The notes under the pieces: model-generated
The model's input: the letters and a program-made list of their open reading frames with translations, nothing else
Databases searched by the model: none
Told to the model about the DNA's origin: nothing
Program-made: the position numbers and the translations under genes
In this document: positions 36,501-48,562 of the stretch, piece by piece
Layout of the letters: every line of letters starts with the position of its first letter
How positions within the stretch are numbered: the stretch's first letter is position 1
Assembly (NCBI RefSeq): GCF_039555335.1
Contig: NC_092641.1
Coordinates: 29,882,848 to 29,946,847 of the forward strand
DNA from: Amphiura filiformis
Lineage: Eukaryota > Echinodermata > Ophiuroidea > Amphilepidida > Amphiuridae
DNA: 64,000 nt
Direction of reading: 5' to 3'

Positions 36501-38870
36501 TTGATACACGTACGTAGATCACAAAGTGCCAATCCTTGTAATAAAGTTAAATTTATGTTTATCTTAGGTTGTGGCATGGGATTACCAGTTGTAGCAGTAG
36601 CAAACACAGTGAAGGACTATTTTGATAAAAAATACAGCGTAGCTGCTGGATTAGTATTTAGTGGTTCCGCCGTCGGCATGATATTTTTTCCTCCAGTAAT
36701 GGAATTTCTCATAGCCGCATACGGATGGAGAAGCACATTGTTTCTCCTAGGTGCATCTTGTTTTAACATATGTGCAGTTGGGGCATTATTTCGACCAGTA
36801 AAGTCTTCTCCTGAATCGCGTGGTCACCTTCAATGCATAGATATTTGTCAATCCAAAGTAAACATTTACGCAGTAATTCTCTCCTATACAGGCATTGACT
36901 TTTTGATGAAAAACAAACTTTGTATTTTAGTTTTTATTTCTATTACTTTGTGGGGGATTTCATTCACTGGGTGGGTATTATTTTTAGTATCCTTTGCAAT
37001 TGACATGGGATTTTCAGCAGTTGATGCATCTTTTCTCTCCGCGATCGGTGGAATTGGAGCCTTTATTGGTCGCATTACTTCAGGGCCTATTATGGATTAT
37101 AGAGTGCTATCAGCACAAACAATGTTTATGCTTGTGCCGTTTGGTGGCGCAATCTGCTTATTTTTACATCCACTTTGCTCATCATACTGGTCACTAGCTT
37201 TAGTTTCACTCCTGTCGGGAATGAGCATAGGCTCCCCACAACCAACAATGGTTGTTTTCTTGAAAGAACTCACATCTACAACTAAACAAGAGGATTTTGT
37301 TGCTGCATATGGTCTACATGTGATGTGTCTTGGAATAGGATACTTTGCCGGAGGACCGATAGTTGGTATGTTGGAAATTATTGTTGTTTATAACATACAA
37401 TATTACACTACCACATCTCATATTTTTGCAAAAATTTGATAGATTTAGGTACAAACATTTTCACAAAATGATAGAGTTTCCATAGCCAACAAAGACTTAT
37501 GTCAATTGTAAACCCCAATAAAAACAGACTGGCGAAACATTATTCTTATATATACAAAAGCTTTATGAGGGTAGAATAAAACAAAATTTTGTTGCCAATT
37601 CGATAGTCTCACTCGCATGATGATAAAAGTACGGAAATAATATAAAATTCATTCTATTTTCATTTTTGTCAGATTTAGTCTTTACCAATTTGCTTCCACA
37701 TTTGCCACTTGCCGCTTCATTATAACATATTTACCTCCTCAAATAATATATACTAAAATCTGAATATTTTGATAAATTTTGATTTAATTGATTATTTTGA
37801 CTAAAAACCCTGCTCATCAGACTCATATAGATCGATTGTCCAGTTTTATTACTTCATTTTAAAATCACAAAGTTACTCATATATCCACAGAGCAAGAATG
37901 TCAGGAGATGTGTAGTAATTATCTGTCCCCTTGGTTGGCAAATTTCAAAATGGCCAGCAAACAAAAATTGTTCCTCCCCCTCTAGACATTCCAAAAAAAC
38001 ATTACTCCATCCCTCGGCATGCTAACATTTGCTTGCACCCTCCCCCGCCTTCTTAATGCTAAAAAGTTCCCCCTTGCACATGCCAAATGTTTAGGAACCA
38101 ACTTACAAACCGAAAATGGTCTAGATATATATTACAAGAGTAGCGTTATTTTTAGAGCGTTATGTGGCCCATGAATGTGTGTCAAAAATAGATTTCCCCT
38201 TTTGACTTGTCAACATTCCTCCGCCCTTTCAACTTGCTGAAATTACAACTTTCACCCTGCAAAATATTGGTTCCCCCTTTGTGCCTACCTGTCTTAACCA
38301 TAGGCGTAGATCTCAGGGGGAATGGGGTGGGAATTCCCAAATATTTTGACAGGGGGTGGTCCATACAATCAATCCCATTCCCCCCCAGTTGACGCCGCTG
38401 TGTGGCTTTCTGACTAAATGAACCTCATAGTTGGCCACTTTAGCCTAAAAAGTGCCATTTTTTTGCACCGTAGCGTGAATGTAGCGCGCACATGTACTAC
38501 AATTTTGCACCATATTTTACCAGTTTAGTTTCAATATGTCTAAAAGCATCTGTACCATACAATTATGCATGCGCCCAAAACTGCTGTATTCAAGAAAGTT
38601 TTCCTAACATCACCCCCCCCCCCACCCCCCACCATGCCAAAAAGAAATCTATGCCACTGGTCTTATGAGTTTTGAAATTTAAAAAAATCAATCTCTTTTG
38701 GGTAATTTGATATCAACATTTCACCATTTTTCTCCTTTTCAGGTTATATATTTGATGCAACTGGTAGCTACAATTGGGCATATTACTCGATGGCAGGAGC
38801 TGCACTTTGTTCAGCTTTCCTTGTTTACAGTTTCAAAATATTGGGGAGATTAATGGCTGCCACCTCCTGA
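33321..38870 (+). CDS. SLC16/monocarboxylate transporter-like protein, copy B
   Basis: Join of 33321-33504, 34160-34300, 36568-37365 and 38743-38870, giving 416 residues; an upstream exon with the start codon is expected but I could not place it in 30913-33320. Seen: DGGWGW TM1 signature, Lys in GIHKGLGVF, TM5 motif YFDKKYSVAAG with SAVG, YGWR, TM8 Arg in FIGRITSGP, GGPIVG, and a C-terminal FKILGRLMAATS. Role as for copy A: predicted 12-TM small-acid carrier, substrate unknown. Exon 2 and the last exon have exactly the lengths seen in copy A (141 and 128 bp) and all phases match, so this is a tandem duplicate 2.4 kb downstream. Intron 2 holds a Tc1-type element and a GATAAACC repeat field ending near exon 3. 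Possible AATAAA at 39136. Confidence 0.92.
34160..34300 (+). CDS. SLC16-like B, 141-bp exon (TM2-TM3)
   Basis: Acceptor TTAAGTCAG ends at 34159; reads GPVWAACVPFASTRTLTF and TGLGFIVAGLS, ending before GTAAGT. Closely similar to 28019-28159. Confidence 0.92.
34321..35812. mobile_element. Tc1/mariner-type element relic in SLC16-like B intron 2
   Basis: The outer ends TACTCTCCCGACGAAATGT and ACATTTCGTCGGGAGAGTA are perfect inverted repeats that stay similar for about 50 bp further in. A second inverted pair, AAAAGTGGCGGCGCTGT (34525) and ACAGCGCCGCCACTTTTT (35575-35592), lies inside, so two elements may be nested. The interior holds a transposase N-terminal relic. Confidence 0.8.
35247..35458 (+). 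pseudogene. Tc1-type transposase N-terminal fragment
   Basis: One frame reads EGKSNREIVRLWNIDEGSVR, the helix-turn-helix of Tc1-like transposases. After one frameshift the next reads NRPKSGRPKT, the basic GRP linker that follows it; upstream ITDPERE is in yet another frame. The catalytic DDE domain is absent. Clearly dead. Confidence 0.8.
35920..36500. repeat. GATAAACC/GGTTTATC degenerate repeat field
   Basis: About 580 bp of interleaved direct and inverted words (TTTGATAAACCAAGTTTATC, CGAGAAACCTGGTTTTCG, ATTCGATTGTCATAG), ending about 70 bp before exon 3 of SLC16-like B. Confidence 0.85.
36568..37365 (+). CDS. SLC16-like B, main 798-bp exon (TM4-TM11)
   Basis: Acceptor TTATCTTAG ends at 36567; reads SCGMGLPVVAVAN, YFDKKYSVAAG, the central loop and the second half to GGPIV plus one base before GTATGT. 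It is 24 bp shorter than its counterpart, mainly in the central loop. Confidence 0.93.
37366..38742. other. SLC16-like B intron 3
   Basis: No exon. 37970-38400 and 38600-38640 are strings of C-runs separated by CATGCCAA or TTGCCA words, a degenerate repeat common in this window. Confidence 0.45.
38743..38870 (+). CDS. SLC16-like B, last coding exon (TM12 and tail)
   Basis: Acceptor TCTCCTTTTCAG ends at 38742; reads GYIFDATGSYNWAYYSMAG to TGA at 38868-38870. Confidence 0.92.
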
Positions 38871-39655
38871 AATAATGCAGTGATGGCTCTCTGTCAGGGG
38901 AACAAAGATGTCAATGCGACAATCATAAATAAGGAGCTGAGTAATAACTTTGTGGTCCGGCGAGGGTAAAATTGGCGGGAACGCGAAGCATTATTTGGCA
39001 GGCCAAGAAGGTGGCATGGAATTGTTGACACATCATTTGGGGTACATTTTAAAACCAAAATGTACGACCTCTAATACACTTTAAAACAATAATGCTTTAA
39101 AAACCATGAGTTTATGTTATGTTTACCCATATCTAAATAAATTCAGCCAAATTCGTTGTGTTTGTATTAACAGAGAAACTTCGATATCAAATCGACATTA
39201 AGTCTCATGTTAAATTTGATTTTTTAACTTAACCTTGCTACAGCCTTGACATTTAGTATAGGATATTTTTTCACAAAATTCCAAGACTGGTCTGGAAGGG
39301 GTTTGCATAAACCGCACGGGCAAAATATCAATTGGGGTGTGCCGGGAGAGCTAAAAATATGGCTCTTAAAAGTGGTACGTACTCAGAAAGTTTGAATGCC
39401 CCCTCCCCCGGTTACAAAGTTTATAACAGTTCAGTTATAATGATTCAGTAAATATCACCTTAAGCCTCAACAATAAATTTGATAATATCAGAGTAATGTT
39501 GCTCACATTTAGAAATTTTGCCCCCACAAACAGTCTCTTTAAGACCGCTATTTTAGGCCAATTCGCTACATTATGAGCGCCATGATGTAAGGTAATGGAA
39601 AGCACATATTCTGTCATTTTCTGTTCTAAAACACATCCAATACATTAATAGATTA
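38871..39655. other. SLC16-like B 3' flank
   Basis: Candidate AATAAA at 39136; nothing else recognised. Confidence 0.4.
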
Positions 39656-39930
39656 TGTTGATATACCTCAATGACGTTTCGTGCTGTAACACAGCACTTT
39701 CTCAAATTCAAATTTCTCACATTAAATTTCATTTACAAAACTCTGCTTCATCTGTTTCATTTCGTGTTAGCCATTCCCTTTCCAATTCATTATTGCTCCT
39801 CCTTTGGGACTCCAACTCCGGTATTTCGCTCTCCCTTCGCTTTAAGTAATTCCCTAGGTTAACGTCATAATATTGGTTTGATTTGTCGAAAGAATTTTTG
39901 TTTAGCATGGCGATATATGTATTGATCATG
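39656..39930 (-). mobile_element. Penelope-like 3' tail fragment
   Basis: 39664-39712 matches the tail of the element at 21089 almost base for base (CAGCACGAAACGT stem-loop). The minus-strand frame upstream (39929-39729) is charged, with ERE/RRE words, and has no recognised domain. Confidence 0.6.
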
Positions 39931-40263
39931 GCAAATGAAAAAAGAAAGAAACATATAATAAAAGTGTTCTTTGTTTACCTATTTCATACACTGGCGACTG
40001 GTTGTCAAATTAAATCGTCAACATATGAATACCTGAGCTGCAGAAGTCATTATTATTAAGTCACATTTTAGCGAAATGGGGTTTATTAGCAATTTCGATG
40101 CTGCTAGGGGTCAGAAAATATATTACAAAACCACAAAGAATATAAAAATTCAAATTTCAGAAGTTCCGAGTTGTAAACAAAAATTGCATTTAGTGGATGC
40201 TGGATGTTAAGGTTGGGAAGCCCCCATGATTGAATAAATTCATCAGGATCGGTAGAGTAAACT

Positions 40264-41808
40264 CAGTAACTAAAGTTCCTTGTATCTGATCCAATTATAC
40301 ACTTACTTGTGAACGTTTCAACAACCACTATTGCCTTTGTCAACACTTGATGAGAAATGACTGCATCCATCTACTGACAACTGACGCTAGTGGGATTTCC
40401 AGCGTGATTTTTGGGGTTGCCAGTTGGGTTTCTTTCTAAAGATTTTCTTGGTCTAATCATGTACTCCCAGCATCTATCTGAGGAACTTGGTAAAGTAATC
40501 ATCGAGGAAGATGATATTCTCAATGTTAACCACGATGTGGTCAGTTTGTTTACAAATACTCCTATTGACCAAGTGTTGTATATCGTGAAAAAAACTCGTT
40601 GTTCTACAGAAAGGACACTATAGTGACAGAAGAGGAGGATAAGGTTGAAGAAGAAATGAAAGACCAGAAACCCCTTCAAACTTGTGGGTATCCTAGTTGG
40701 ACATTTGAAAAAGTGAAATATCAGATGAAAAGTGTTAAACCAAAGAAAACTACAAAGAAGACAGAGGAAAACAACAAGAGTAAAGGCATGGCTGTTCTAC
40801 CATATGTGAAGTGTGTCACGGAAATAGTGTCCAGAGTAATGAAGAACTATAATATCTCAAAAGCGATGAGACCACATAGCATAAAACCCTCAGAAAGCAA
40901 CTGTTCCATCAAAAGATAAGCGAGACCCTCACAACACCACTCAGGCAGTGTATAAAATCCCCTGCAAGAACTGTAATTTGTCCGTTCATACTACCGGATA
41001 CCACCGCATTTGCGATGCGTTGCTTTGCGATGCGGTGCGTTGCCGCACTGCATCGTACTGCAAACTACTGCATTGCGATATCGCAATATAGTTAAATACA
41101 TTTTAACTTGGAAATGCGACGAGTTGCGTTGAGTTGCGGCAAAAAGTAATCGATATATCGGCATCGCAAAGCAACGCATCGCAAGTGTGGTGGTAGTATG
41201 AACGGACCTTTATATTGGTGAAACAGGAAGAAAACTCGGCACGCGACTAGAAGAATACAAAACTAAAGTGGAGAAAGTTATTAAGCATATATAAAGAATT
41301 TAAAAAACGATTTTTAAGAAAATTTATTTTATTTCTCATCCAAAAGAATGAGAAAATTAAATTCTCACCATTTTGGCCGTTTCTCATCAAAATGTCCGTT
41401 TTCTCATCCAAAACCTCCTCTAGTGAAGTCGGCTATAACAGATCACGTTGTTGACAAGAATCACCTCATTGGGTGGGGCGCTAAGGTCATTGGCACGGAG
41501 CAAGATAGATTCAAGTGCTGGATCAATGAAGCTGTATAAATTAGACAGATGGGCCGAACGACTATGAACAGAGACGAGGAACAGTACCAGCTTTCTTGCA
41601 TTTTCGATGAGTTTCTCGAGCAGGGACCAAGAAAATCTCTAGATGGAAATCAACTGGCAACCCAAAAATCACGCTGGAATTCCTCTAGCGTCGGTTGTCA
41701 GAAGATGCAGTCATTCCTCATCAAGTATTGACAAAGGCAACAGTGTTTGTTGAAACGTTCACAAGTAAGTGTATAATTGGATAAGATACAAGGAACTTCA
41801 GTTACTGG
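40264..41808 (+). mobile_element. Penelope-like retroelement relic with inverted terminal arms
   Basis: Arms 40264-40451 and 41628-41808 are inverted copies of about 185 bp. Inside, in several frames: NVNHDVVSLFTNTPIDQVL (a reverse-transcriptase block typical of Penelope), PLQTCGYPSWTF, VLPYVKCVTEIVSRVMK, then YIGETGRKLGTRLEEYK and SAITDHVVDKNHLIGWGAK of the GIY-YIG endonuclease. N-terminal reverse-transcriptase blocks are missing, stops and shifts are present, and a MITE interrupts the endonuclease at 40979-41212. Penelope elements are known to carry terminal repeats in direct or inverted order, as seen here. Confidence 0.85.
40979..41212. mobile_element. MITE inserted in the Penelope endonuclease
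   Basis: Ends GTCCGTTCATACTACC and GGTAGTATGAACGGAC are perfect inverted repeats. The inner sequence is also foldback (CATTTGCGATGCGTTGC / GCAACGCATCGCAAGTG). It sits between CKNCNL and YIGETG of the host frame. Confidence 0.88.
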
Positions 41809-44162
41809 GGAAGCCCCCAGTTATATAATCACATTTTCATTTACATGAAATATATTAGACGTATGCAGAGACTAGGAACATATATAGTAATACCTACCCC
41901 GAAAAAAGTGTTCGTTTGTTTGTCGCTAATCATGTTTATACATATATCATATTAAGTAAATTAAAATCGCTTTATGTCACTTATGCATGATTGAGAGCAC
42001 TCTTGGTCAACATGATCTTTACTTCAAAGTCCAACTACGGTTCGCAGACGTATTGACACACAGATATAAAAATATATGTTAAAGGTCGTATTTTGATTCA
42101 AAACAAGGAACGGAAGGGATAGGTTTATATACTTGACTTGTAAGTCTATTTCATGAAGACGTGACACACATTTACCAAAAAGTAGAAGCGAATTGAACGA
42201 CTATAAGTAAAAGTAAAAGATAAATACAATCTTGCTGACATGGTTTTTGATTGCATTTAAATACTGATAAGAGAAGGTTAGTGTATTTTGTAATAGCATG
42301 TGATTGAAGAAGGTTGAAGGTTAGCTGTCGACTGTCATTTTTGAAACTGAGGACAACCAAAAGGTTTTTGACTGTTTCAAAATAAACACTTTCTAAGGTT
42401 GATTTAAGGCCCGTATAGTTTGAATTGTCGCCTTGAACTCAGATTTCCGAAATAAAAAGAGCAAATTCAAAAAGAAATCAAATGGTACGTGATTTGAAAG
42501 TACGCCAAACATGGCGGATACAAAGAAGATGAAAGGTGCTGACAGGATGGAAGAAACCATTGGTGGACACTAAAAGAACAAAATGATCGTGATATAAATT
42601 TATGAAATTACTTCAATATCGAAGGTTTTTCATCCGACATAAACACGCGCGTGTTTACGCCAAAAGGACTAAGCTAATCGTAGAGCCATCCTTTGTGCTC
42701 ATTTCACCAGCGCAACTAGATTCCTGATTGTACCAATGTTATTCCTTGATTTGCTTGGGAGGTCATGGTAGTTTGCCTTTGTTCATTGTTATTCCTGATG
42801 GTTCCTGATTCAGTATTATTAGAAAAACACTGATGCTGAACACACATTCGCCGCACCTGATAATTCCTTAAATTTCCCCATAAAGGCCGATTACAAGTTG
42901 AGTAGTTATTAAAAAGGACTGCATTGAGCTGTTAAATGATCTATTGTGTGTTCAGCATTTAATGGTGTTTTTCTAATTTGAGTTTCTTTGTTTATAATAA
43001 TGTATGTCCTTTTTGTCCCTCATGATGTATTTGGCAGTGGTTGGTAATCCACAAAGATGATACCCCATGTTCGAAAAAGAATGCAAGGGAACATCAAGGG
43101 AAAATATTGATACAAACAGGAAAACTGGCTGTGCTGGTATTGAGTGATAAAATTGTTCCCACAGAGACCGAGGTGAGATACGTTTTTACTCCGCAGAGCT
43201 AGTTAGGCGGCAAGAAATCACGGTTGTTTGCTGGCAAGTAGAATTGTGTTAATTTTAAAGCAAAGTTGAACACTGATGGCCCAATGTATTTTAAATCTTC
43301 TTCGCATCTTTACAAGGGGTAGACACTTGTTTAATGGCATTAAAACATACAAATGAGAAACATAGCAAGATAATATTGAAAAATGAAAGGAATAACTCAT
43401 ATTATTGGGCTAAATCAAATTTGAAATATATGTAAATAGCGCCCTCAATTTGCACAAAAACTTACAGTTTATATGATAAAAATTATCACAAAAGGCAGAA
43501 AAAGATGAACAGTTTGATAAAGAAGAAAAATAGCTACAAAATATATGTGTATATTACTGAAAAATATGTAATGTTTTGTTAGAAACATTAACTGATCACA
43601 TCAAACAACCGTAAAATGGTTTGCTAATTGACCATCCTACAAGCGGCGTACGGGTTGGTGAACGCAGTCTTTCTGGAATGTAGCAGCAGATATTATAAAT
43701 TCAGGGAACATATTTTATTGTGACGAATTATCATCACATCTGTATAAAGCAGGCGTTGTGGATTTTGCAGCTCAGAAAGCCCCCCCCCCCTCAATTTGAC
43801 TAAAATAAAGCTCCGAAATACCCTTGATTTTGATAATTCAGCTCTAAAAAGACCCCTAAGTTGTTCATTCGTCACATTGCTGGGTTTTCAGGCGATTTCC
43901 TATCACAAAGCCACGAAAGACCATTGATTTTGACTGTTCGCAGCTCCTAAAACCGTCCTTTTGCTTGTTCGCAGCTCCAGAAGACCCCCTTTAACCGGTA
44001 TGTCACCAGCTCCCCAAAACCTACCGCCTCAAAATTCCGGGAGAACATAACCAACAAAATGTATGATGTCCCCCCCCTACCTGGAAAACAGCATTGATTA
44101 GCAAATGTTTTGCAATTTTCGAACTGTTCAAAGGATTTTTGTTTTGTCATTTCATATTTCAG
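41809..44162. other. Spacer upstream of the SLC46-like gene
   Basis: No gene. 43760-44060 contains several imperfect units with CAGCTCC..AAGACCCC. A 5'UTR exon of the SLC46-like gene may be here, but I cannot place it. Confidence 0.4.
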
Positions 44163-44169
44163 ATCAAAA

Positions 44170-45217
44170 ATGGCGGCACATGGGAGCGGCAAAGAAAAGA
44201 CCAAAATGGAGCGAAAACCATCTTCATCAAAATATCCAAAATCCCGGGATCTTCAGAGAGCGGCAGCCAGGTACGTCACCGTGGAGCCCATACTTGTGTT
44301 GGTATCGGTCAGCTTAGGCGTAATGATATCCGTTTTGCCTCAGTTTCTGCGACAAACTATCGCCAATGAACAGAATGTCACCTTGCCGGGAGGTGTCGGA
44401 AGTAACGGTACTTGCGTGGCCCGAAATTTAAGCAACCCGTATTATATCCGTCTACAGGAAGTGCAAGCCGAGGTTGCTTACTGGCAAATGGTCATTTCAA
44501 TGTGCGGGACGTTGCCTGCTTTAATTATGTCGCCGCCATTGGGCGCTTGGAGTGATTTAGTTGGGCGTAAAATTGTCTTAGCCTTGATAGTCTGCGGCAA
44601 TATTTTATCCAACGGAAGCTTCCTGCTTGTCTATCACCTAGCACTTCCGATTTGGATCATTCCCTTGACTAGCTTTTTCACAGGACTAATGGGAGGTCAG
44701 GGGTTACTGGTCGCTCAATGTGTTGCTTACGTCACTGATGTGACGAGCAAAGAAAATCGTTTACTACGGATTTCGATTGTCCATGGATCGCAGGTTGTCG
44801 GAATCGGTTTAACGCAAGTCGCGGTAGGTTATATGATTGAGGCGTATGGATTTGGTCCACCACTATGGATGACAGAGATTTCGTACGTATTGGCGCTAAT
44901 CTACATTATCGCACCACCATTTTTGATCGAGACTGTGGACAGACATGAAAAACGCGACGAACGTGAACAAAACGATAACCACCATTTTCAAAATAGCGTT
45001 GTTGCTGGATTTAAAAACTTGGCACTTTTACTAAAAAATAACACTAATCTTCGGAGGTGGAGGCTAGGGCTTCTATATACAATAGAATTCATGAACGAAA
45101 TTCTCAATACATCTTCTGTCGGTATTGCAATCATATATGGATTGGGCCCGCCATTTTGTTGGTCATCAGTTCTGGTTGCAGGCTATTGGACTCTGGTTCT
45201 GTTTAGTAGTGCATTAG
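44170..45217 (+). CDS. SLC46-like exon 1 (N-tail to about TM8)
   Basis: One large 1048-bp coding exon, ending one base into Ala before GTGAGT. It holds the sequon-rich loop, motif A and the central cytoplasmic loop (DRHEKRDEREQ). Confidence 0.93.
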
Positions 45218-48200
45218 GTGAGTAAAACATTAGAAACTTACGTAAATAACGTCCAAAACAGTGGCCTAGTTGGCTTCTTAAAGTTAATGCCCACATAACT
45301 ATTTACTCAAATTCTATAGGCTTCAAAGTTTAAAACGAGAGGCCCTCTTAGAGATGTCTTCAAAACTTACCCGCCTGTTTCGTACGGTTAGAGCCGGTTT
45401 CTATTGCTATAAGTAATTGAACCTGGTTCAACCGTTATCAACCGCCGGTTAATTGTGTGAATGGTTTCAAATAGCCCAAATTATAAGTTCAGTGTTCTGA
45501 TATGCGATAGCTTCCAAATAGTATAGATAAATAATCACTAGTACTGGTTGGCTCTGCCATTATGTTGAGCTTCTGCATTGGGCCATTTTAGCAGTCAATC
45601 AAAATACATGTTCACATTTGTACTTACGAGAATCGTTGCATAGCACAACATTGCAGTGAGGAAAAGATTACCAAGACATGCAAAAATGACAAGACAAGTG
45701 TTGGGCAAATTTAAGTACTTTATGAAACTTTTTGCTACCTTGCCGCAGCGTGACACGTGACAGTGGTTAGTCTGTATGGTCTTTGATTAAGTGCGAAAGT
45801 CTCGTGTCCATTGGCAAAAAATATTAACGCCTAATACTGGCAATAATATTACATCTAATAATAACCCGTTCTTTGTTTGAATAACGGTTCGAATATAGTT
45901 CATGACAAAGACTATTTCTGCGTGTTTACACAGAGCACTCTATTTTTTAATTTTTACCCAATATTTCCTGGCAACCCACAATTCGATTTACCGACACCCA
46001 CCATGCTTCTACTGAGACTTAACACATGTAAAATATGGTTATGGTGTCTACCGTAAGAGCTTTGCTGACCCCCAGTTAGTTTTAAGGTCACGATGGGATA
46101 CACAAAAGGTACCTAAATGAAGTGCAACACTCCTCAATAGGTTGCTCACACTGCATCACTCTGACCAATCCTGTTTATACTGAGTGAGTTAACCGATGAA
46201 CTCTAAACTTAACCGTATTACTTGGTAATCTTTCCCCAGTAGAAGTACACAATTCAATGTCGTTTAGATTAAGGGCGTACTACACCCATATACTGGTTTG
46301 ATTGGTCTAAATAAATATTTTTTCATTTATAGCTAGGCGATATATGCACGGATCATGTGAAATTAAAAAAAATATGAAAAAAAGAAGAAAAAAAGTGCTT
46401 TTAAACAATTGTAGTAAGTCATTTTAGCCCTATATATATTTTGTTTACTGTATCCTAGTTACTCAGATGCGTGTTTCATAACAAACCATGATTTATTCTA
46501 TTCAGCATGTTCAAGTAGGGTACATGAATAGAATACATTAAATCCTTTGTTATACTCTCTATAGAAAATCTAGTGGTGCATGCAAAATATATAAACACTT
46601 ACACAATGGATGTATAGTCATTAGTCAATAATATTATAATGTGTTGTTAGGAGAAGAAAAGGCTATTAGGTCACCGTATGTCAGGTTATAGGTCAATTGG
46701 TTCAGGTCAAATTTAAGCATCAATTTTGAATACACATGTGAGAGTTTGTGATATCATAATGAGGAATAATTTTGATATTCTGTCTTTAACTGGATATATA
46801 TCGAGAAGTGCAAGGTGGATATACTAATATACCTTGGGATGTAAATGGTGAGTACAATTTAGAATGCCTAGTTGAGACGGATTTCACAAATAAATATAAA
46901 ATAGTTACCAAAATCACAAACGTTAAGCTTACGGAAAACTACCCAATATGGTGGTATAGGTGACAAGAAATACAATTTTTTCAACATTGCTGTAGTATGG
47001 TTGTGGTAACCTGTTACCTGTGGCTTAATTAAGTTTCAGTGAAATAATGTCGCCAGTTAAAAATGCAAAATATAGCTCAACATTGAAAATAGAAGCATTT
47101 TAACCAGTTCCTTTTTGATAGTTGTGGAGCACCAAGTTCATGAAGTCATAAAAGAAATCAGGAACCACTTATTCCCATTTTACATATCAACTTTATTTCC
47201 CTAACGTGTTAGCAACACATATCCAAAATTTTAACGAAATCCGTTGATAGTAAGCTTTCCAAAATGAAGTGAATTTAAATCATCAGTGATGTACCACCTT
47301 TTGGCTTCTACTTTTAAAAGCATGTAAGCTACGTTGATACCGATGCCACCAATAAAACGAGAAGATTTGCCCCTTCATTTTGCATACCACTTTGTCCAAT
47401 TTTTTTTGTAATTTCTTCACAAAATGCAAAAAATGCAAAAAAAAAATCAATGGGTGTAGTACCCCTTAAGCCTTGCCATTCAAATACACTGCCCTGAGTG
47501 CAATGCTTCAACAATACGCATGATGAATGATTGAATCAGGTTAAAAAGTGAGGTTAAGGGAAGAAATGTAGCAAACACACCCATTTATGGTCATGTTTCA
47601 TTGTCACTCCAGGTAAAAGAGTAGAAATTTTTGCTTTCACATACTTTTTATTTCACAAAAATCGCACTTATGGTTCCTAAGAAACTGCAATTTGAAGTGA
47701 AGCATTTTGCGCGATCAAATGTATTAGTAATGTATTTTGTTGTTCAAAAAATGAAGCATTTTATACAAAATCTACTTCCGCAGGGTTTTTTTTTTTTTTT
47801 GCTGCTTTTTAACTTCTATTTTGAAACTCGACACCTAAAATCCAAGATGGCCGCCAATTAAATGAGAATTGCTTTTTTTACATTTTTTCTGATTTTTTAG
47901 TCTCAGGTGTCATTTACACCAAGTAGCATGTTTAGTTTAACAAATATTCTTGGTGCGCTTCTTCCCTTAAGGGGGTACTATTTTAATTTCAATACAGACA
48001 ACAGTTGTGGAGTTACAGTCAAAAATGAGGGAAAACCAATATTTGATCAATAAATCAATAACTACTTGCCTTGAGTTGCTGAATTTTCAGTGCAGTAGTT
48101 GTAGCCCTTGCCCCTATAATATACATATCTTACTTGTCACCAATGCGCTATACTTTTTGAGAAAAATGCAAAAATAGGCACAAAATTGGTCAGGGTGTAG

Positions 48201-48464
48201 TACCCCCTTAAAGGACTATAGATGAGTGAAATACACGGTTCAAATCTTTGTGGTATTTTTTTTTTCAGCAATGACGTTCGCTACCAAGGCACTCTCTCTG
48301 TGTCTTCGTGATTTCTGGAACTTGCAAGTGAGCATGATATTCGCCATTGTCAATGGCTACCTTCATGCTTATGTGAACAGTACTCTTGGATTGTATATTG
48401 GTAAGTATTATTATCACGATGATCACGATGATCAAGGTGATTGATGATGATGATGATGATGATT

Positions 48465-48562
<98 letters not shown>

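Noticed and set aside
44110..44169. Upstream in-frame ATG of the SLC46-like gene
   Set aside because: It lies before a good TTTCAG acceptor and would add a sequence unlike the family; ATG 44170 has better context.
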